This document shows positions 39,693-48,165 of a stretch of 64,000 bases of DNA, piece after piece. Origin of the DNA: CAIKMD01 sp036501365 (GTDB taxonomy: Bacteria > Pseudomonadota > Alphaproteobacteria > ATCC43930 > CGMCC-115725); assembly GCA_036501365.1 (NCBI GenBank), contig DASYAL010000102.1:124001-188000 (forward strand). Reading direction: 5' to 3'. How positions within the stretch are numbered: the stretch's first letter is position 1; each line of letters starts with the position of its first letter. The notes under the pieces are model-generated. The model was not told the DNA's origin and made no database searches. It saw only the letters and a program-made list of their open reading frames with translations. The position numbers were made by a program, and so were the translations under genes.

Positions 39693-40645
39693 GGCCCTGC
39701 CGGCACACTGTGCCGCACCGGACGGCTCAAGGTGAAGGCGCCGCAGCTGGCATCGAGCAGCCGTGGCCGCAATCCCGGTAGCGGCAGATAGGCGGCGAGC
39801 CGCAGCCAATACCAGCGCGACAGCGGTCCCTTGCCTTCGCGGCGCTTGGCCCAGAGCCAGGCGCGGGTCATTGCGCGGCGCGTCGCCATGGTCGCGAGCG
39901 GCGCGGGCATCGCGTGCTCGGCGAGGAAATGCGCGACGGTCAGGTTGGTGTCGTGGAGAAGCTGCGGCCCGCCGTCGTTGAGCCGGTCCTGCGGCGTGCT
40001 TGGATGCAGCACCACCGGCGCATCGAGCGCAACAAAGGGCGTGGTCGCGGCGAGGCGCAGCAGCAGCGAATAGTCCTGCACGAAGACGCGCTCGTCGCAA
40101 CCGCCGACGGCCAGCGCCGCATCGCGGCGGATGAGGCAATTGCTCGGCCCGAGATAGCATTCGCGCAGCAGACCCTTGAGCGCGTCTTCGATCCGCTCCG
40201 GCGGCGGCGCGCCGGCGGCGTCTTGCGCGATTCGTGCCAGCGCATCCTCGGCAGCGGCGTAGTAGCTCGATTGGCCGTAAGCGAGCGCCGCCTCGGGATG
40301 ACGCGCGAGCGCGACGGCGAGCTGCGCCGTCGCCTCGGGCAGCACCACGTCGTCGCCGTCCACCAGCTTCACCAGCGGATAGCGCGCCGCGCGCAGGCCG
40401 CGATTGGTGGTGACGCTCGGTCCGGCATTGGCCTGGCTCAAGATGCGCGCGTCGCCCAGCGCGCCGGCGCGCTGCTCGAGCTCTTCGCGCGAGCCGTCGC
40501 TCGAGCCGTCATCGATGAAGATGAACTCGCGCGCGAACTCGCCGCGCTGGGCGGCGAGTCCGGCGATCACCTGCTTGAGGAAGCGCCGCTTGTTGAACAC
40601 CGGAATGACGAAGCTGACGCCGGTTTGCGGCGCTCCGGCGGTCAT
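39689..40645 (-). CDS. Glycosyltransferase family 2 protein
   Basis: A 318-residue GT-A fold enzyme. It has the N-terminal nucleotide-sugar site FVIPVFNKRRFLKQVI, then FIFIDDGSSDGS, and the metal-binding motif LVDGDDVVLPEA. The C-terminal third has amphipathic/hydrophobic character (LATMATRRAMTRAWLW) but no clear membrane anchor. Family 2 members transfer sugars in polysaccharide, glycan or glycolipid synthesis. It is not related to the catabolic genes around it and is translated just before the DUF2252 protein. Confidence 0.9.
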   Translation of the reverse strand: MTAGAPQTGVSFVIPVFNKRRFLKQVIAGLAAQRGEFAREFIFIDDGSSDGSREELEQRAGALGDARILSQANAGPSVTTNRGLRAARYPLVKLVDGDDVVLPEATAQLAVALARHPEAALAYGQSSYYAAAEDALARIAQDAAGAPPPERIEDALKGLLRECYLGPSNCLIRRDAALAVGGCDERVFVQDYSLLLRLAATTPFVALDAPVVLHPSTPQDRLNDGGPQLLHDTNLTVAHFLAEHAMPAPLATMATRRAMTRAWLWAKRREGKGPLSRWYWLRLAAYLPLPGLRPRLLDASCGAFTLSRPVRHSVPAGP

Positions 40646-40667
40646 GGCGGTCCGGCGCGACCTACGG

Positions 40668-41105
40668 TCAGTCGCGCTTCATAATGACGTTGCCGGACAT
40701 TTCCTCGATGCTGCTCAGCTTGATCACCACGGCGGAGCCCTTCTTCTCGGGATCCGGCCGGCGCTCGGCCTCGGGGATCAGCCCCCATACTTTCTCGCGA
40801 TCGGCGCCGTCGTTGAGCACGGTCGCGTCGCCATAGAAGCGGACGACGCCGCCGCGGAAGTCTTTCCCGGCCTTGGCGGCGTTGCGGTAGAACACGGCGA
40901 CATGCGGGTTCTCGAGCACACGCTTGGCGGCGCTGCGGTTGCTACGCTCCCAATAGCAGAGCGAATCGTCGCTGAAGACGACGATGCTGCCCTTGGGGCT
41001 GATCTGCGGGTGCCCGTCCTTGGTCGAGGTACCGAGTAGGCACGGCGTGCCGTCCTCCAGCGCCGATTTCAGCAAGTCGCGGATGGTCTGGGTAATCTGG
41101 ATCAT
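40668..41105 (-). CDS. Pyridoxamine 5'-phosphate oxidase-family flavin-binding protein
   Basis: A 145-residue split-barrel protein with CLLGTSTKDGHPQISPKGS, then DDSLCYWERSNRSAAKRVLENPHVAVFYRN and GVVRFYGDATVL, typical of PNPOx-like FMN- or F420-binding proteins. Such small members are usually general redox or detoxification proteins rather than vitamin B6 enzymes. It begins divergently from the flavin hydroxylase at 41237, with 131 bp between that can hold promoters for both. It ends 22 bp before the glycosyltransferase gene and may lead that operon. Confidence 0.88.
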   Translation of the reverse strand: MIQITQTIRDLLKSALEDGTPCLLGTSTKDGHPQISPKGSIVVFSDDSLCYWERSNRSAAKRVLENPHVAVFYRNAAKAGKDFRGGVVRFYGDATVLNDGADREKVWGLIPEAERRPDPEKKGSAVVIKLSSIEEMSGNVIMKRD

Positions 41106-41236
41106 CGGTTACTCCCCTTTTTGCCCAGACGCGCCGGGCTTCATTCCCAATCTGCGAAGATTGCGGGATTTATCGTGACTCGGCAAGACCGCCCGGCTTT
41201 GCCGTAATCGGCGCGGCGCGGCTAGAGTGGGAGCCG

Positions 41237-42463
41237 ATGCAGAAAGTCGCGGTTCGATGTTGCATTGCCGGCGGTGGGCCGGCGGGGGTGATGGCGGGGC
41301 TGCTGCTCGCCCGCGCCGGGGTCGATGTCGTGGTGCTGGAAAAGCACGGCGACTTCTTCCGCGATTTTCGCGGCGACACGATCCATCCCTCGACGCTCCA
41401 ATTGATGCACGAGCTCGGCATCCTCGACGACCTGCTGAAGCTGCCGCATCAAAAAGCCGACCATCTCTCGTTCCAGTTCGGCGATGCCAATGGCGTCATC
41501 GCCGATTTCAAGCGCACCAAGCTGCGCTGCCGGTTCGTCGCCTTCATGCCGCAATGGGACTTCCTCGATTTCCTCGCCCGGTACGCCGCGCGCTATCCGA
41601 CCTTTTCCCTGAAGATGGGCGCCGAAGCGACCGGCCTCATCGAGGAGAACGGCCGTATCGTCGGCGTCACGGCGACTACGCCGCGCGGACCGCTCGAGGT
41701 GCGTGCCGACCTCGTCATCGCCGCCGACGGCCGGCATTCGAGCTTGCGCGACAACGCAGGACTCGCGGTCGAGGAGTTCGGCGCGCCGATGGATGTGCTG
41801 TGGTTCAGTCTGCCGCGCGCGCCCAGCGATCCCGACGAGACTATGGGCCGCTTCGACCCGGGCAGCGTGCTGGTCGCGATCGATCGCCGTGACTACTGGC
41901 AAATCGGCGACGTCATCGCTAAAGGCGCGTTCGACGAGATCAAGCGCCAAGGGCTCGAGAAATTCCGCGCCCATCTACGCGAGCTTGCGCCCTATCTCGG
42001 CGACCGCGTCGCGCAGCTCGACGATTGGGAGAAGGTGAGGCTGCTCACCGTCCAAGTGAACCGCGCCAAGACTTGGTACCGCCCGGGTTTTCTCGCGATC
42101 GGCGATGCCGCGCATGCGATGTCGCCGATCGGCGGCGTCGGCATCAATCTCGCGGTCCAGGACGCGGTCGCCGCTTCCAATATCCTCGCGGCGCCGCTGG
42201 CGTCGCGGACGCTGAGTGAGGACGATCTCGCGCGCGTGCAGAAGCGCCGCGAATTCCCGACGCGCGTGATCCAGGGCTTCCAGCTCATGGTGCAGAACCG
42301 CGTGCTGACGCGGGTGCTGAGCGGCGCGCCGCTCGAGACGCCCCTCGCGGTGAAGCTGCTGCGGTGCTTTCCGGCGCTGCGCGCCTTCCCCGCGCTGTTC
42401 CTGGGCGTCGGCGTGCGGCCCGAGCATGTTCGCACCGCGCCGCGCTGGCCCGAGAAGGGTTGA
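41237..42463 (+). CDS. FAD-dependent monooxygenase (UbiH/PHBH-like class A)
   Basis: A 408-residue flavoprotein hydroxylase. It has the FAD GxGxxG site CCIAGGGPAGVMAGLLLARAG, the GDTIHPSTLQLM segment, the DG motif VIAADGRHSSLR, and the GD motif LAIGDAAHAMSPIGGVGIN. It is shorter than the hydroxylase at 11705 and lacks the thioredoxin-like tail, so it belongs to a different subgroup, near p-hydroxybenzoate/ubiquinone hydroxylases. The ATG follows GTGGGAG. It is the first gene of the eight-gene operon that continues with the second Rieske module, the Mo hydroxylase and two decarboxylases. Confidence 0.9.
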   Translation: MQKVAVRCCIAGGGPAGVMAGLLLARAGVDVVVLEKHGDFFRDFRGDTIHPSTLQLMHELGILDDLLKLPHQKADHLSFQFGDANGVIADFKRTKLRCRFVAFMPQWDFLDFLARYAARYPTFSLKMGAEATGLIEENGRIVGVTATTPRGPLEVRADLVIAADGRHSSLRDNAGLAVEEFGAPMDVLWFSLPRAPSDPDETMGRFDPGSVLVAIDRRDYWQIGDVIAKGAFDEIKRQGLEKFRAHLRELAPYLGDRVAQLDDWEKVRLLTVQVNRAKTWYRPGFLAIGDAAHAMSPIGGVGINLAVQDAVAASNILAAPLASRTLSEDDLARVQKRREFPTRVIQGFQLMVQNRVLTRVLSGAPLETPLAVKLLRCFPALRAFPALFLGVGVRPEHVRTAPRWPEKG

Positions 42464-42494
42464 GCCCTCGCCCCCGGCGTGCCATAACCCGCTT

Positions 42495-42863
42495 ATGCCG
42501 GCAAAAAAGCGTGCATCTTCAAAGCGATCGGCCGCTCGCTCGCGCCCGGTGCGGGCACCGGCGGCGCGCGCCAAAACCACCGGCGATCCCGGCGCCGCCT
42601 TTTGCGCGGCGGTCGAGCACGCCTTGAAGCGCGGCCAGCCGCAAGCGATCAGCGATGCCGCGCTGCGGCGTGTGCTGACCGCGGCGGTGCGTGTCTATGC
42701 GGCCAAGGCCGAGGAAGCCGGGCGCGAGATCGCGCCGTTCCTCGACAACGCCGTGACCGCGACCGAGACGGTGGTTGCGGCCTGTGCGATGATCCGCGCC
42801 GCCGATCTCAACCTGTTCGACGTCGCGATGTGGTTCCGGCGTCCGGTCGCCGGCGAGGAATAG
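42495..42863 (+). CDS. Rieske-associated small protein of unknown function (second)
   Basis: A 122-residue protein, start ATG at 42495; the longer open frame back to 42426 lies in the upstream gene's tail. It has a lysine/arginine-rich, probably disordered N-terminus (MPAKKRASSKRSAARSRP) and a helical core with LTAAVRVYAAKAEE, then TATETVVAACAMIRAADLNLFDVAMWFRRP. The core matches the gene at 28770 in order and spacing. Here it precedes the Rieske gene by 10 bp, whereas in the first module it follows. The reversed order with conserved adjacency supports a physical or functional pairing. Confidence 0.85.
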   Translation: MPAKKRASSKRSAARSRPVRAPAARAKTTGDPGAAFCAAVEHALKRGQPQAISDAALRRVLTAAVRVYAAKAEEAGREIAPFLDNAVTATETVVAACAMIRAADLNLFDVAMWFRRPVAGEE

Positions 42864-42873
42864 GAGCGGGGAG

Positions 42874-43251
42874 ATGGCGGAGGTCGAGATCGGCAAGCTG
42901 GCGGATTTTGCCGAGGACGATCAGCGCGTCGTCGAGGTCGACGGCGTCGAGATCGGCGTCTTCCGCCTCGGCAAGAAGCTCGTCGCCTATAAGAACGAAT
43001 GCCCGCATTACGGCGGGCCGGTCTGCCAGGGCAAGATCTTCCATCAGACCGAAGAGCAACTCGGCCCCGACAAGACCAGCCACGGGCTACGCTTTTCCGA
43101 CGCGCGCAACATCGTCTGCCCGTGGCACGGCTACGAGTTCAATCTCGAGACTGGCCGCCATCCGGGCGATCCGCGCGTGCGGCTCGAGCCGATCACGATC
43201 GCCGTGCGCGACGCGCGCATCTATCTGCAGGTGCCGGACAGCAGCGAATGA
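42874..43251 (+). CDS. Small Rieske [2Fe-2S] protein (second)
   Basis: A 125-residue single-domain Rieske protein with ligands Cys43, His45 (NECPHYGG) and Cys82, His85 (VCPWHGYEF). As in the first copy, the ligand pairs are separated by an enlarged loop (36 residues), here containing TEEQLGPDKTSHGLRFSDARN. It could pass electrons to or from the Mo hydroxylase encoded immediately downstream, whose medium subunit starts within its stop codon (ATGA at 43248-43251), or to the flavin hydroxylase upstream. No reductase gene is adjacent. Confidence 0.92.
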   Translation: MAEVEIGKLADFAEDDQRVVEVDGVEIGVFRLGKKLVAYKNECPHYGGPVCQGKIFHQTEEQLGPDKTSHGLRFSDARNIVCPWHGYEFNLETGRHPGDPRVRLEPITIAVRDARIYLQVPDSSE

Positions 43252-44129
43252 AGGCGGCTGAATTCGACTATGCGCGCGCCGGCACGGTCGAAGAGGTGTG
43301 CCGCTTGCTCGACGGCGCCCATGGCGACGGCAAGATCATCGCCGGCGGCCAGACGCTCGTGCCGCTTCTCGTCATGCGGCTGGCGCGGCCGAGCCTTGTC
43401 ATCGATATCAACCGCCTCGACGCACTGCATGGCGTCGCCGCGACCGAGGACGGCGTCGTCATCAAGGCGGCGACGCGCCAAGCCGATGTGCTGGCGGACG
43501 AGGTCGTTCGGCGCCGGCTGCCGCTGCTGACCAAGGCGCTGCATCTGGTCGGCCACCCGCAAACGCGCAATCGCGGCACCATCGGCGGCAGCCTCGCCAA
43601 TGCCGATCCCGCCGCCGAGATTTGCCTGGTCGCGCGCACCCTCGATGCGGAGATCACGGCGCGCGGCAGCCAAGGCGAGCGCAAGCTCGCGATGGCCGAT
43701 TTCTGCGTCAGCGCGATGACGACGGCGCTCGCGCCCGAGGAATGCCTCACAGCGATCCGCTTTCCGGCCTGGCGCGATGCCGGCCGTATGGGTACCGGCT
43801 TTGCCGAGATGAGCGTGCGACACAGCGATTTCGCGCTGGTCGCCGCCGCCTGTCAGCTCGCCCTCGACCGGGATGGCGTCTGCCGCCGGATCGCGCTCGG
43901 CATCGGCGGCGCCGAAGCGAAGCCCTTTCGCGCGACGGCAGCCGAAGCGCGGCTCGTCGGCACCCGGCTCGAAACCGCCGATCTCGATAAGGCGATGGAC
44001 GAGATGCAGCAGGCGCTGTCGCCGCTCGCCGACGTTCATGCTTCGGCGGATTACCGGCGCCGCGTCGCCGGGGCGCTCGCCGCGCGCGCGCTCGCCGAAG
44101 CGCGCGACGAAGCGCGGGTAGCCGCCTGA
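43248..44129 (+). CDS. Molybdenum hydroxylase FAD-binding medium subunit
   Basis: A 293-residue subunit with the PCMH-type FAD sites AGGQTLVPLLVMRLARP (from residue 32) and TRNRGTIGGSLANADPAAE, and a C-terminal CO-dehydrogenase flavoprotein domain (about 180-290). It is coupled to the Rieske gene by ATGA and to the small subunit by TGATG. In this enzyme class it passes electrons from the iron-sulfur subunit to the acceptor. Confidence 0.92.
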   Translation: MKAAEFDYARAGTVEEVCRLLDGAHGDGKIIAGGQTLVPLLVMRLARPSLVIDINRLDALHGVAATEDGVVIKAATRQADVLADEVVRRRLPLLTKALHLVGHPQTRNRGTIGGSLANADPAAEICLVARTLDAEITARGSQGERKLAMADFCVSAMTTALAPEECLTAIRFPAWRDAGRMGTGFAEMSVRHSDFALVAAACQLALDRDGVCRRIALGIGGAEAKPFRATAAEARLVGTRLETADLDKAMDEMQQALSPLADVHASADYRRRVAGALAARALAEARDEARVAA

Positions 44130-44647
44130 TGTCGCAGCACGAGATCGCGCTCACCGTTAACGGCCGCGCCCATCGCGCCACCGTGCCGGCGCGGCTGACG
44201 CTGGTCGATTTCCTGCGCGATCATCTGCGCCTCACCGGCACCCATACCGGCTGCGAGCACGGCGTCTGCGGCGCCTGCTCGATCCTGTTCGACGGCCGGC
44301 CGATGCGCTCGTGCCTGATCTTCGCGGTGCAGGCGGATGGCGCGACCATCACCACGGTCGAGGGGCTTGCCCCCGAGCCTGGCGCGCTCAGCGTGCTGCA
44401 GGACTGTTTCTGGGAGACGCATGCGCTGCAATGCGGCTTCTGCACGCCCGGCATGCTCATTGCCGCGCAAGCGCTGCTGAACGAGACGCGCACACCCTCC
44501 GACGATGACATCCGCGAGGCGATCGGCGGCAATCTCTGCCGCTGCACCGGCTACAAGCAGATCGTCGAGGCGATCAAGCTTGCCGCCTCGCGGCTGCAAG
44601 GCGCCAATATGCCGCCGAAGCAAGAAGTGACCGGCGGCCATGGCTGA
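44129..44647 (+). CDS. Molybdenum hydroxylase [2Fe-2S] small subunit
   Basis: A 172-residue subunit with both clusters visible: plant-type ligands Cys42, Cys47, Cys50 and Cys62 (GCEHGVCGACSILFDGRP), and the second-cluster ligands Cys102, Cys105, Cys137 and Cys139 (QCGFCTPGM, LCRCTG). It relays electrons from the molybdenum site to FAD. Its 3' end overlaps the large-subunit gene by 8 bp. It carries about ten extra residues after the usual end (QGANMPPKQEVTGGHG) compared with typical 155-165-residue members. Confidence 0.93.
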   Translation: MSQHEIALTVNGRAHRATVPARLTLVDFLRDHLRLTGTHTGCEHGVCGACSILFDGRPMRSCLIFAVQADGATITTVEGLAPEPGALSVLQDCFWETHALQCGFCTPGMLIAAQALLNETRTPSDDDIREAIGGNLCRCTGYKQIVEAIKLAASRLQGANMPPKQEVTGGHG

Positions 44648-47030
44648 GCCGGCTTTCCGCTATATCGCGAAGAAGCGCCGGCCGAAGGAAGACCGCCGCT
44701 TCATCGCCGGCGCCGGCCGCTTCGTCGCCGATCTGGCGCCGCCCGGCATGTTGCATATCGCGCTGGTCGCCAGTCCTTATCCTTTCGCGCGCATCCGCGG
44801 CATCGATGCCAAAGCCGCGCTGGCGCTGCCCGGCGTCAGGGCGGTGCTGGCAGGGGCCGATCTTGCCGCCGGTACTGAAGCAATCATGAGCGGCCTCGAT
44901 GCGCCGAAGATCAAGCGCTGGCCGCTGGCGCATCACTATGCGCGCTATGTCGGCGAATGGGTCGCCGCCGTGGTCGCTGAGAGCCGCGCGCTTGCCGAAG
45001 ACGCCGCCGAGCTGGTCGAGGTCGATTACGAGCCGCTGCCGGCGGTCACCGATCCGGAAGCGGCGATGCTTGCCGATGCGCCGCCGGTGCATCCCGATCA
45101 CGGCTCCAACGTGCTCTTCCGCAAGAAGTGGGTCTGGGGTGCGGTCGAAGAGGATTTCGCCGCGGCCGACGCGACGCGCGCCTTCCGCGCGCGCTGGCAT
45201 CGCAGCTCGACGGTGCCAATCGAGACCTTCGGCGTCGTCGCGCAATGGAACGATGCGCAGCAGTTGCTTGATGTCTGGGCATCGATCCAGATGCCGAAAT
45301 TCGCCGATCAGCTCGCGCGCGCGTTGCGCCTGGCGGGCAACGCCGTGCGCGTCCATTTCGACGTCGATGTCGGCGGCTCTTATGGCGTCAAACGCGGGCT
45401 GAAGCACGCCATCCTCGCCGGCTTTCTCGCGCGCCGCCTCGGCGTGCCGGTCCGGCTGATGGAAGACCGGCTCGAGAATATGCGCGGCGGCGACGCGCAA
45501 GGCCCGGACCGCATCTTCGACATGCAGGTCGCGTTCAGCCGCGCCGGCATCATCCGCTCGCTCAAGATCCGCGCGCTCGACGATGTCGGCGCCCATGCCG
45601 GTCGCGCGCCGTTGCAGCTCGGCAAGCCGATCGGCGCGATCTGCGGGCCGTACCGCGTCAACTCGGTCGAATACGAGGCGATCAGCGTCACCACCAACAA
45701 GACGCCGCAAGAGGCCGTGCGTGGCTTCGGCCAGGCGCCGACAAATTTCGCGCTCGAGACCGCGATCGATCGCGTCGCCGCCGCGCTCGGCATGGACCGG
45801 ATCGCGCTGCGGCGTGCCAATCTCATCCGGCACGAGGAATTCCCCTATACGATCCCCTCGGGCAGCACCTATGACAGCGGCGATTTCCATACCGTCCTGG
45901 AGAAGGCGCTTGCCGCCGCCGATCACCCGGCGCTGCTCGCGCGGCGCGACGCCGCGCGCGGCCAGGGCAAGCTTGCCGGCATCGGCATCGCCTGCTGCCT
46001 CGAGCCCTCGGGAGGCAATTCCGCTTTCGAGCCGCTGTTCAACCCCAAGAACGAGACCACGACCTGGATGGAGGCCTGCAGCGTCAAGGTCGACGGCGCC
46101 GGCGCGATCGTCGTCTCGATCAACACCTCCTCCTCGGGCCAGGGCCACGAAAGCCTGGCGGCAACGGTGGTCGGCGAGGTGCTGGAGCGCGAGCCCGACT
46201 CGATCCGCGTGGTGCGCGCGGATTCGCTCTCGGCGCTGCCGTCGAACAGCCCGGTCGGCAGCCGCATGGCGATCATGCTCGGCGGCGCGGCGGCGGGCGC
46301 GGCGAAGAAGCTGAAAGAGACGATCACCGCGATCGGCGCGCATAAGCTCGGTGCAAGTGTGGGCGAGGTCGAGTATTGCGACGGCGCGGTCAGCCTGCGC
46401 GCCGATCCAGCGAAGATGATCGCCTGGGAGGCGATCGCCGAGATCGCGCATCGCAAATTCCACGAGCTGCCGCCGGGTACGGAGCCCGGGCTGCAAGCGA
46501 GCCATGTGCTCGAAGTGCCGACCGGCGGCGCGCTGCCTGGCGCCGACGGCCGGGTGCAGATGTATCCCTGCTACGCCTTCGAGGCGCATGTCGTCTATGC
46601 CGAGATCGACCGTCTCACCGGCCAGGTCGCGCTCGGGCCTTACGTCGTCGGCCATGATTGCGGCGTGATGATCAATCCCGACATCGTCCATGGCATGACC
46701 TATGGCGGGATCGCGCACGGCATCGGCGCCGCGCTCTACGAGCGTTTCCGCTACGACGAGAATGGGCAATTCTTGAGCGGCACCTTCATGGACTACCTGA
46801 TCCCATCGGCGCATGAGGTGCCGGACGTCGCGATCGTCGATCACTGCACGCCCTCGCCGCTGACGGCTTTCGGCCAGAAAGGTTCGGGCGAGGCGGGTTA
46901 TCTCGGCGCCCCTGCCGCGATATCATGCGCCGTCAACGACGCGCTCGCGCCGCTCGGCCTCAGCATCGCCGAGTTGCCGATGACGCCCGGCCTGCTCGGC
47001 GACCTGATCGCGGCGGGGAAGAAGGGATGA
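44640..47030 (+). CDS. Molybdenum hydroxylase large (molybdopterin) subunit, XDH/aldehyde oxidase family
   Basis: A 796-residue catalytic subunit. It carries the N-terminal RRPKEDRRFIAGAGRFVAD opening of the CoxL-like branch, the Mo-proximal glutamine segment SSSGQGHESL, and the catalytic glutamate Glu751 in GQKGSGEAGYLG. The position where CO dehydrogenases have AYxCSFR reads AVRGFGQA, so it is not a form I CO dehydrogenase. The family hydroxylates aldehydes, N-heteroaromatics (nicotinate, quinoline, isoquinoline types) or aromatic acyl groups. With the decarboxylases downstream, hydroxylation of a heteroaromatic carboxylate is an attractive guess (inference). The subunit order medium-small-large is that of CoxMSL. 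Confidence 0.92.
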   Translation: MAEPAFRYIAKKRRPKEDRRFIAGAGRFVADLAPPGMLHIALVASPYPFARIRGIDAKAALALPGVRAVLAGADLAAGTEAIMSGLDAPKIKRWPLAHHYARYVGEWVAAVVAESRALAEDAAELVEVDYEPLPAVTDPEAAMLADAPPVHPDHGSNVLFRKKWVWGAVEEDFAAADATRAFRARWHRSSTVPIETFGVVAQWNDAQQLLDVWASIQMPKFADQLARALRLAGNAVRVHFDVDVGGSYGVKRGLKHAILAGFLARRLGVPVRLMEDRLENMRGGDAQGPDRIFDMQVAFSRAGIIRSLKIRALDDVGAHAGRAPLQLGKPIGAICGPYRVNSVEYEAISVTTNKTPQEAVRGFGQAPTNFALETAIDRVAAALGMDRIALRRANLIRHEEFPYTIPSGSTYDSGDFHTVLEKALAAADHPALLARRDAARGQGKLAGIGIACCLEPSGGNSAFEPLFNPKNETTTWMEACSVKVDGAGAIVVSINTSSSGQGHESLAATVVGEVLEREPDSIRVVRADSLSALPSNSPVGSRMAIMLGGAAAGAAKKLKETITAIGAHKLGASVGEVEYCDGAVSLRADPAKMIAWEAIAEIAHRKFHELPPGTEPGLQASHVLEVPTGGALPGADGRVQMYPCYAFEAHVVYAEIDRLTGQVALGPYVVGHDCGVMINPDIVHGMTYGGIAHGIGAALYERFRYDENGQFLSGTFMDYLIPSAHEVPDVAIVDHCTPSPLTAFGQKGSGEAGYLGAPAAISCAVNDALAPLGLSIAELPMTPGLLGDLIAAGKKG

Positions 47031-47055
47031 GAGTGTTGCATCGGCATCCCGCGCC

Positions 47056-47130
47056 CTTCGACTTCGCTCAGGGTGAGGAGCGCCTTGTAGGGCACCGCCA
47101 GATGCCAGATGCGTTCTACCTCACCCTGAG
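47056..47130. repeat. Dispersed inverted repeat between Mo hydroxylase and ACMSD-like genes
   Basis: CTCAGGGTGAGG (47067-47078) and CCTCACCCTGAG (47119-47130) are perfect 12-bp complements about 40 bp apart, preceded by CCTTCGACTTCG. The CTTCGACxxxGCTCAGGGTGAGG form is a common dispersed element in alphaproteobacteria. It fills the 133-bp gap between operon genes and could form an mRNA hairpin that separates the expression levels of the two halves. Confidence 0.75.
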
Positions 47131-47163
47131 CAGCGATAGAAAGAATTCGAAAAGGAGGCTTCG

Positions 47164-48165
47164 TTGAACATCGACACGCATGGCCATTTCGTCCCCGGTT
47201 CGTTCCTCGAAGCGCTCGCGGCGCAGCGGCGGCTGTTCCCCTCGGTCAAGGTCATCAACGAGAAGCCGGGCATGCGCTTTATTTTCGGCGGCGAGCCGCC
47301 GACGCGGCCGGTCGGCGCCCTGTTGCACGATCTCGGCAAGCGCAAGGAATGGCTCGAGAAGGCACGGGTGAATTTCCAGCTCGTCGGCTCCTGGCTCGAT
47401 ATCTTCGGCTACGAGCTGCCGCCGGAAGAGGGCGCCGATTGGTGCCGCTTCATGAACGAGACGATGCTGAAAGACATCGAGCCGGTGCCGGCGCTCAGGC
47501 CGCTCGCTTGCGTGCCGCTGCAAAGTGGCAAGCACGCGGCGCAGGTGCTCGAAGAGGCACTCGGCCAGGGTTTCCACGGCGCGATGATCGGCACCCAGCC
47601 CAAGGGCCAGCTCGGCAAGCTCGACGATCCCGATCTCAACCCGTTCTGGGAGGCCTGCTCGGCGCACAAGGCCACGCTGATGGTCCATCCGATGTTCATC
47701 TGCGGTGACGACCGGGTGAGGGATTATGACTTGATGAATGCGGTCGGTCGCGTCTCCGATACCTCGATCGCGCTGGCGCGGCTGATGTTCGCCGGCCATC
47801 TCACGCGCTATCCCGGCATGACGCTGCTGATTTCGCATGGCGGTGCCGCGTTGCCCTACGCGCTCGGCCGCTTCAAGCGTAACAATATCATTCACAAAGG
47901 CGAATACGCCGATGTCGAGGCCGAGTTCAAGAAGCTCTATTTCGACAGCGTGCTGTTCGAGCCGCGGGCGCTGCGCTACCTCTGCGATGTCGCCGGCGCC
48001 GACAAAGTCTGCCTCGGCTCGGATTTCCCCTTCCCGATCGGCGATCCCGATCCGGTGAAGGTGATCGAGGACACGCCGCTCACCGTCGCGGAGCGGCGCG
48101 CAATCCTCGGCGAGACCGCGGCGCGCATCTTCAAGGTCGACTGCGATTGCAGGGCGAGCCTGTGA
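47164..48165 (+). CDS. ACMSD-like metal-dependent decarboxylase (amidohydrolase superfamily)
   Basis: A 333-residue TIM-barrel enzyme, the length of 2-amino-3-carboxymuconate-6-semialdehyde decarboxylase (ACMSD). All five expected metal/catalytic residues are in register: His6 and His8 (DTHGH), His175 (MVHPM), His225 (SHGG) and Asp287 (GSDFPFP). The start is TTG (47164) with a strong AAAGGAGG (47151-47158). ACMSD-branch enzymes decarboxylate ring-cleavage products or aromatic acids without oxygen. The gene overlaps the UbiD gene by 4 bp (GTGA). It is clearly distinct from the five 410-residue paralogs at 29-37 kb, which lack the HxH and are about 75 residues longer. Confidence 0.88.
   Translation: MNIDTHGHFVPGSFLEALAAQRRLFPSVKVINEKPGMRFIFGGEPPTRPVGALLHDLGKRKEWLEKARVNFQLVGSWLDIFGYELPPEEGADWCRFMNETMLKDIEPVPALRPLACVPLQSGKHAAQVLEEALGQGFHGAMIGTQPKGQLGKLDDPDLNPFWEACSAHKATLMVHPMFICGDDRVRDYDLMNAVGRVSDTSIALARLMFAGHLTRYPGMTLLISHGGAALPYALGRFKRNNIIHKGEYADVEAEFKKLYFDSVLFEPRALRYLCDVAGADKVCLGSDFPFPIGDPDPVKVIEDTPLTVAERRAILGETAARIFKVDCDCRASL

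Noticed and set aside
44574..46844. A 756-codon minus-strand open frame opposite the Mo hydroxylase large subunit
   Set aside because: The composition is Arg/Asp/Ala/His-rich with no family motif, and it lies exactly over the well-supported large-subunit gene. It is a codon-bias shadow.
44640..47030. Carbon monoxide dehydrogenase (CoxL form I)
   Set aside because: The medium-small-large gene order fits, but the active-site AYxCSFR motif is absent (AVRGFGQA instead), so CO oxidation is not supported.
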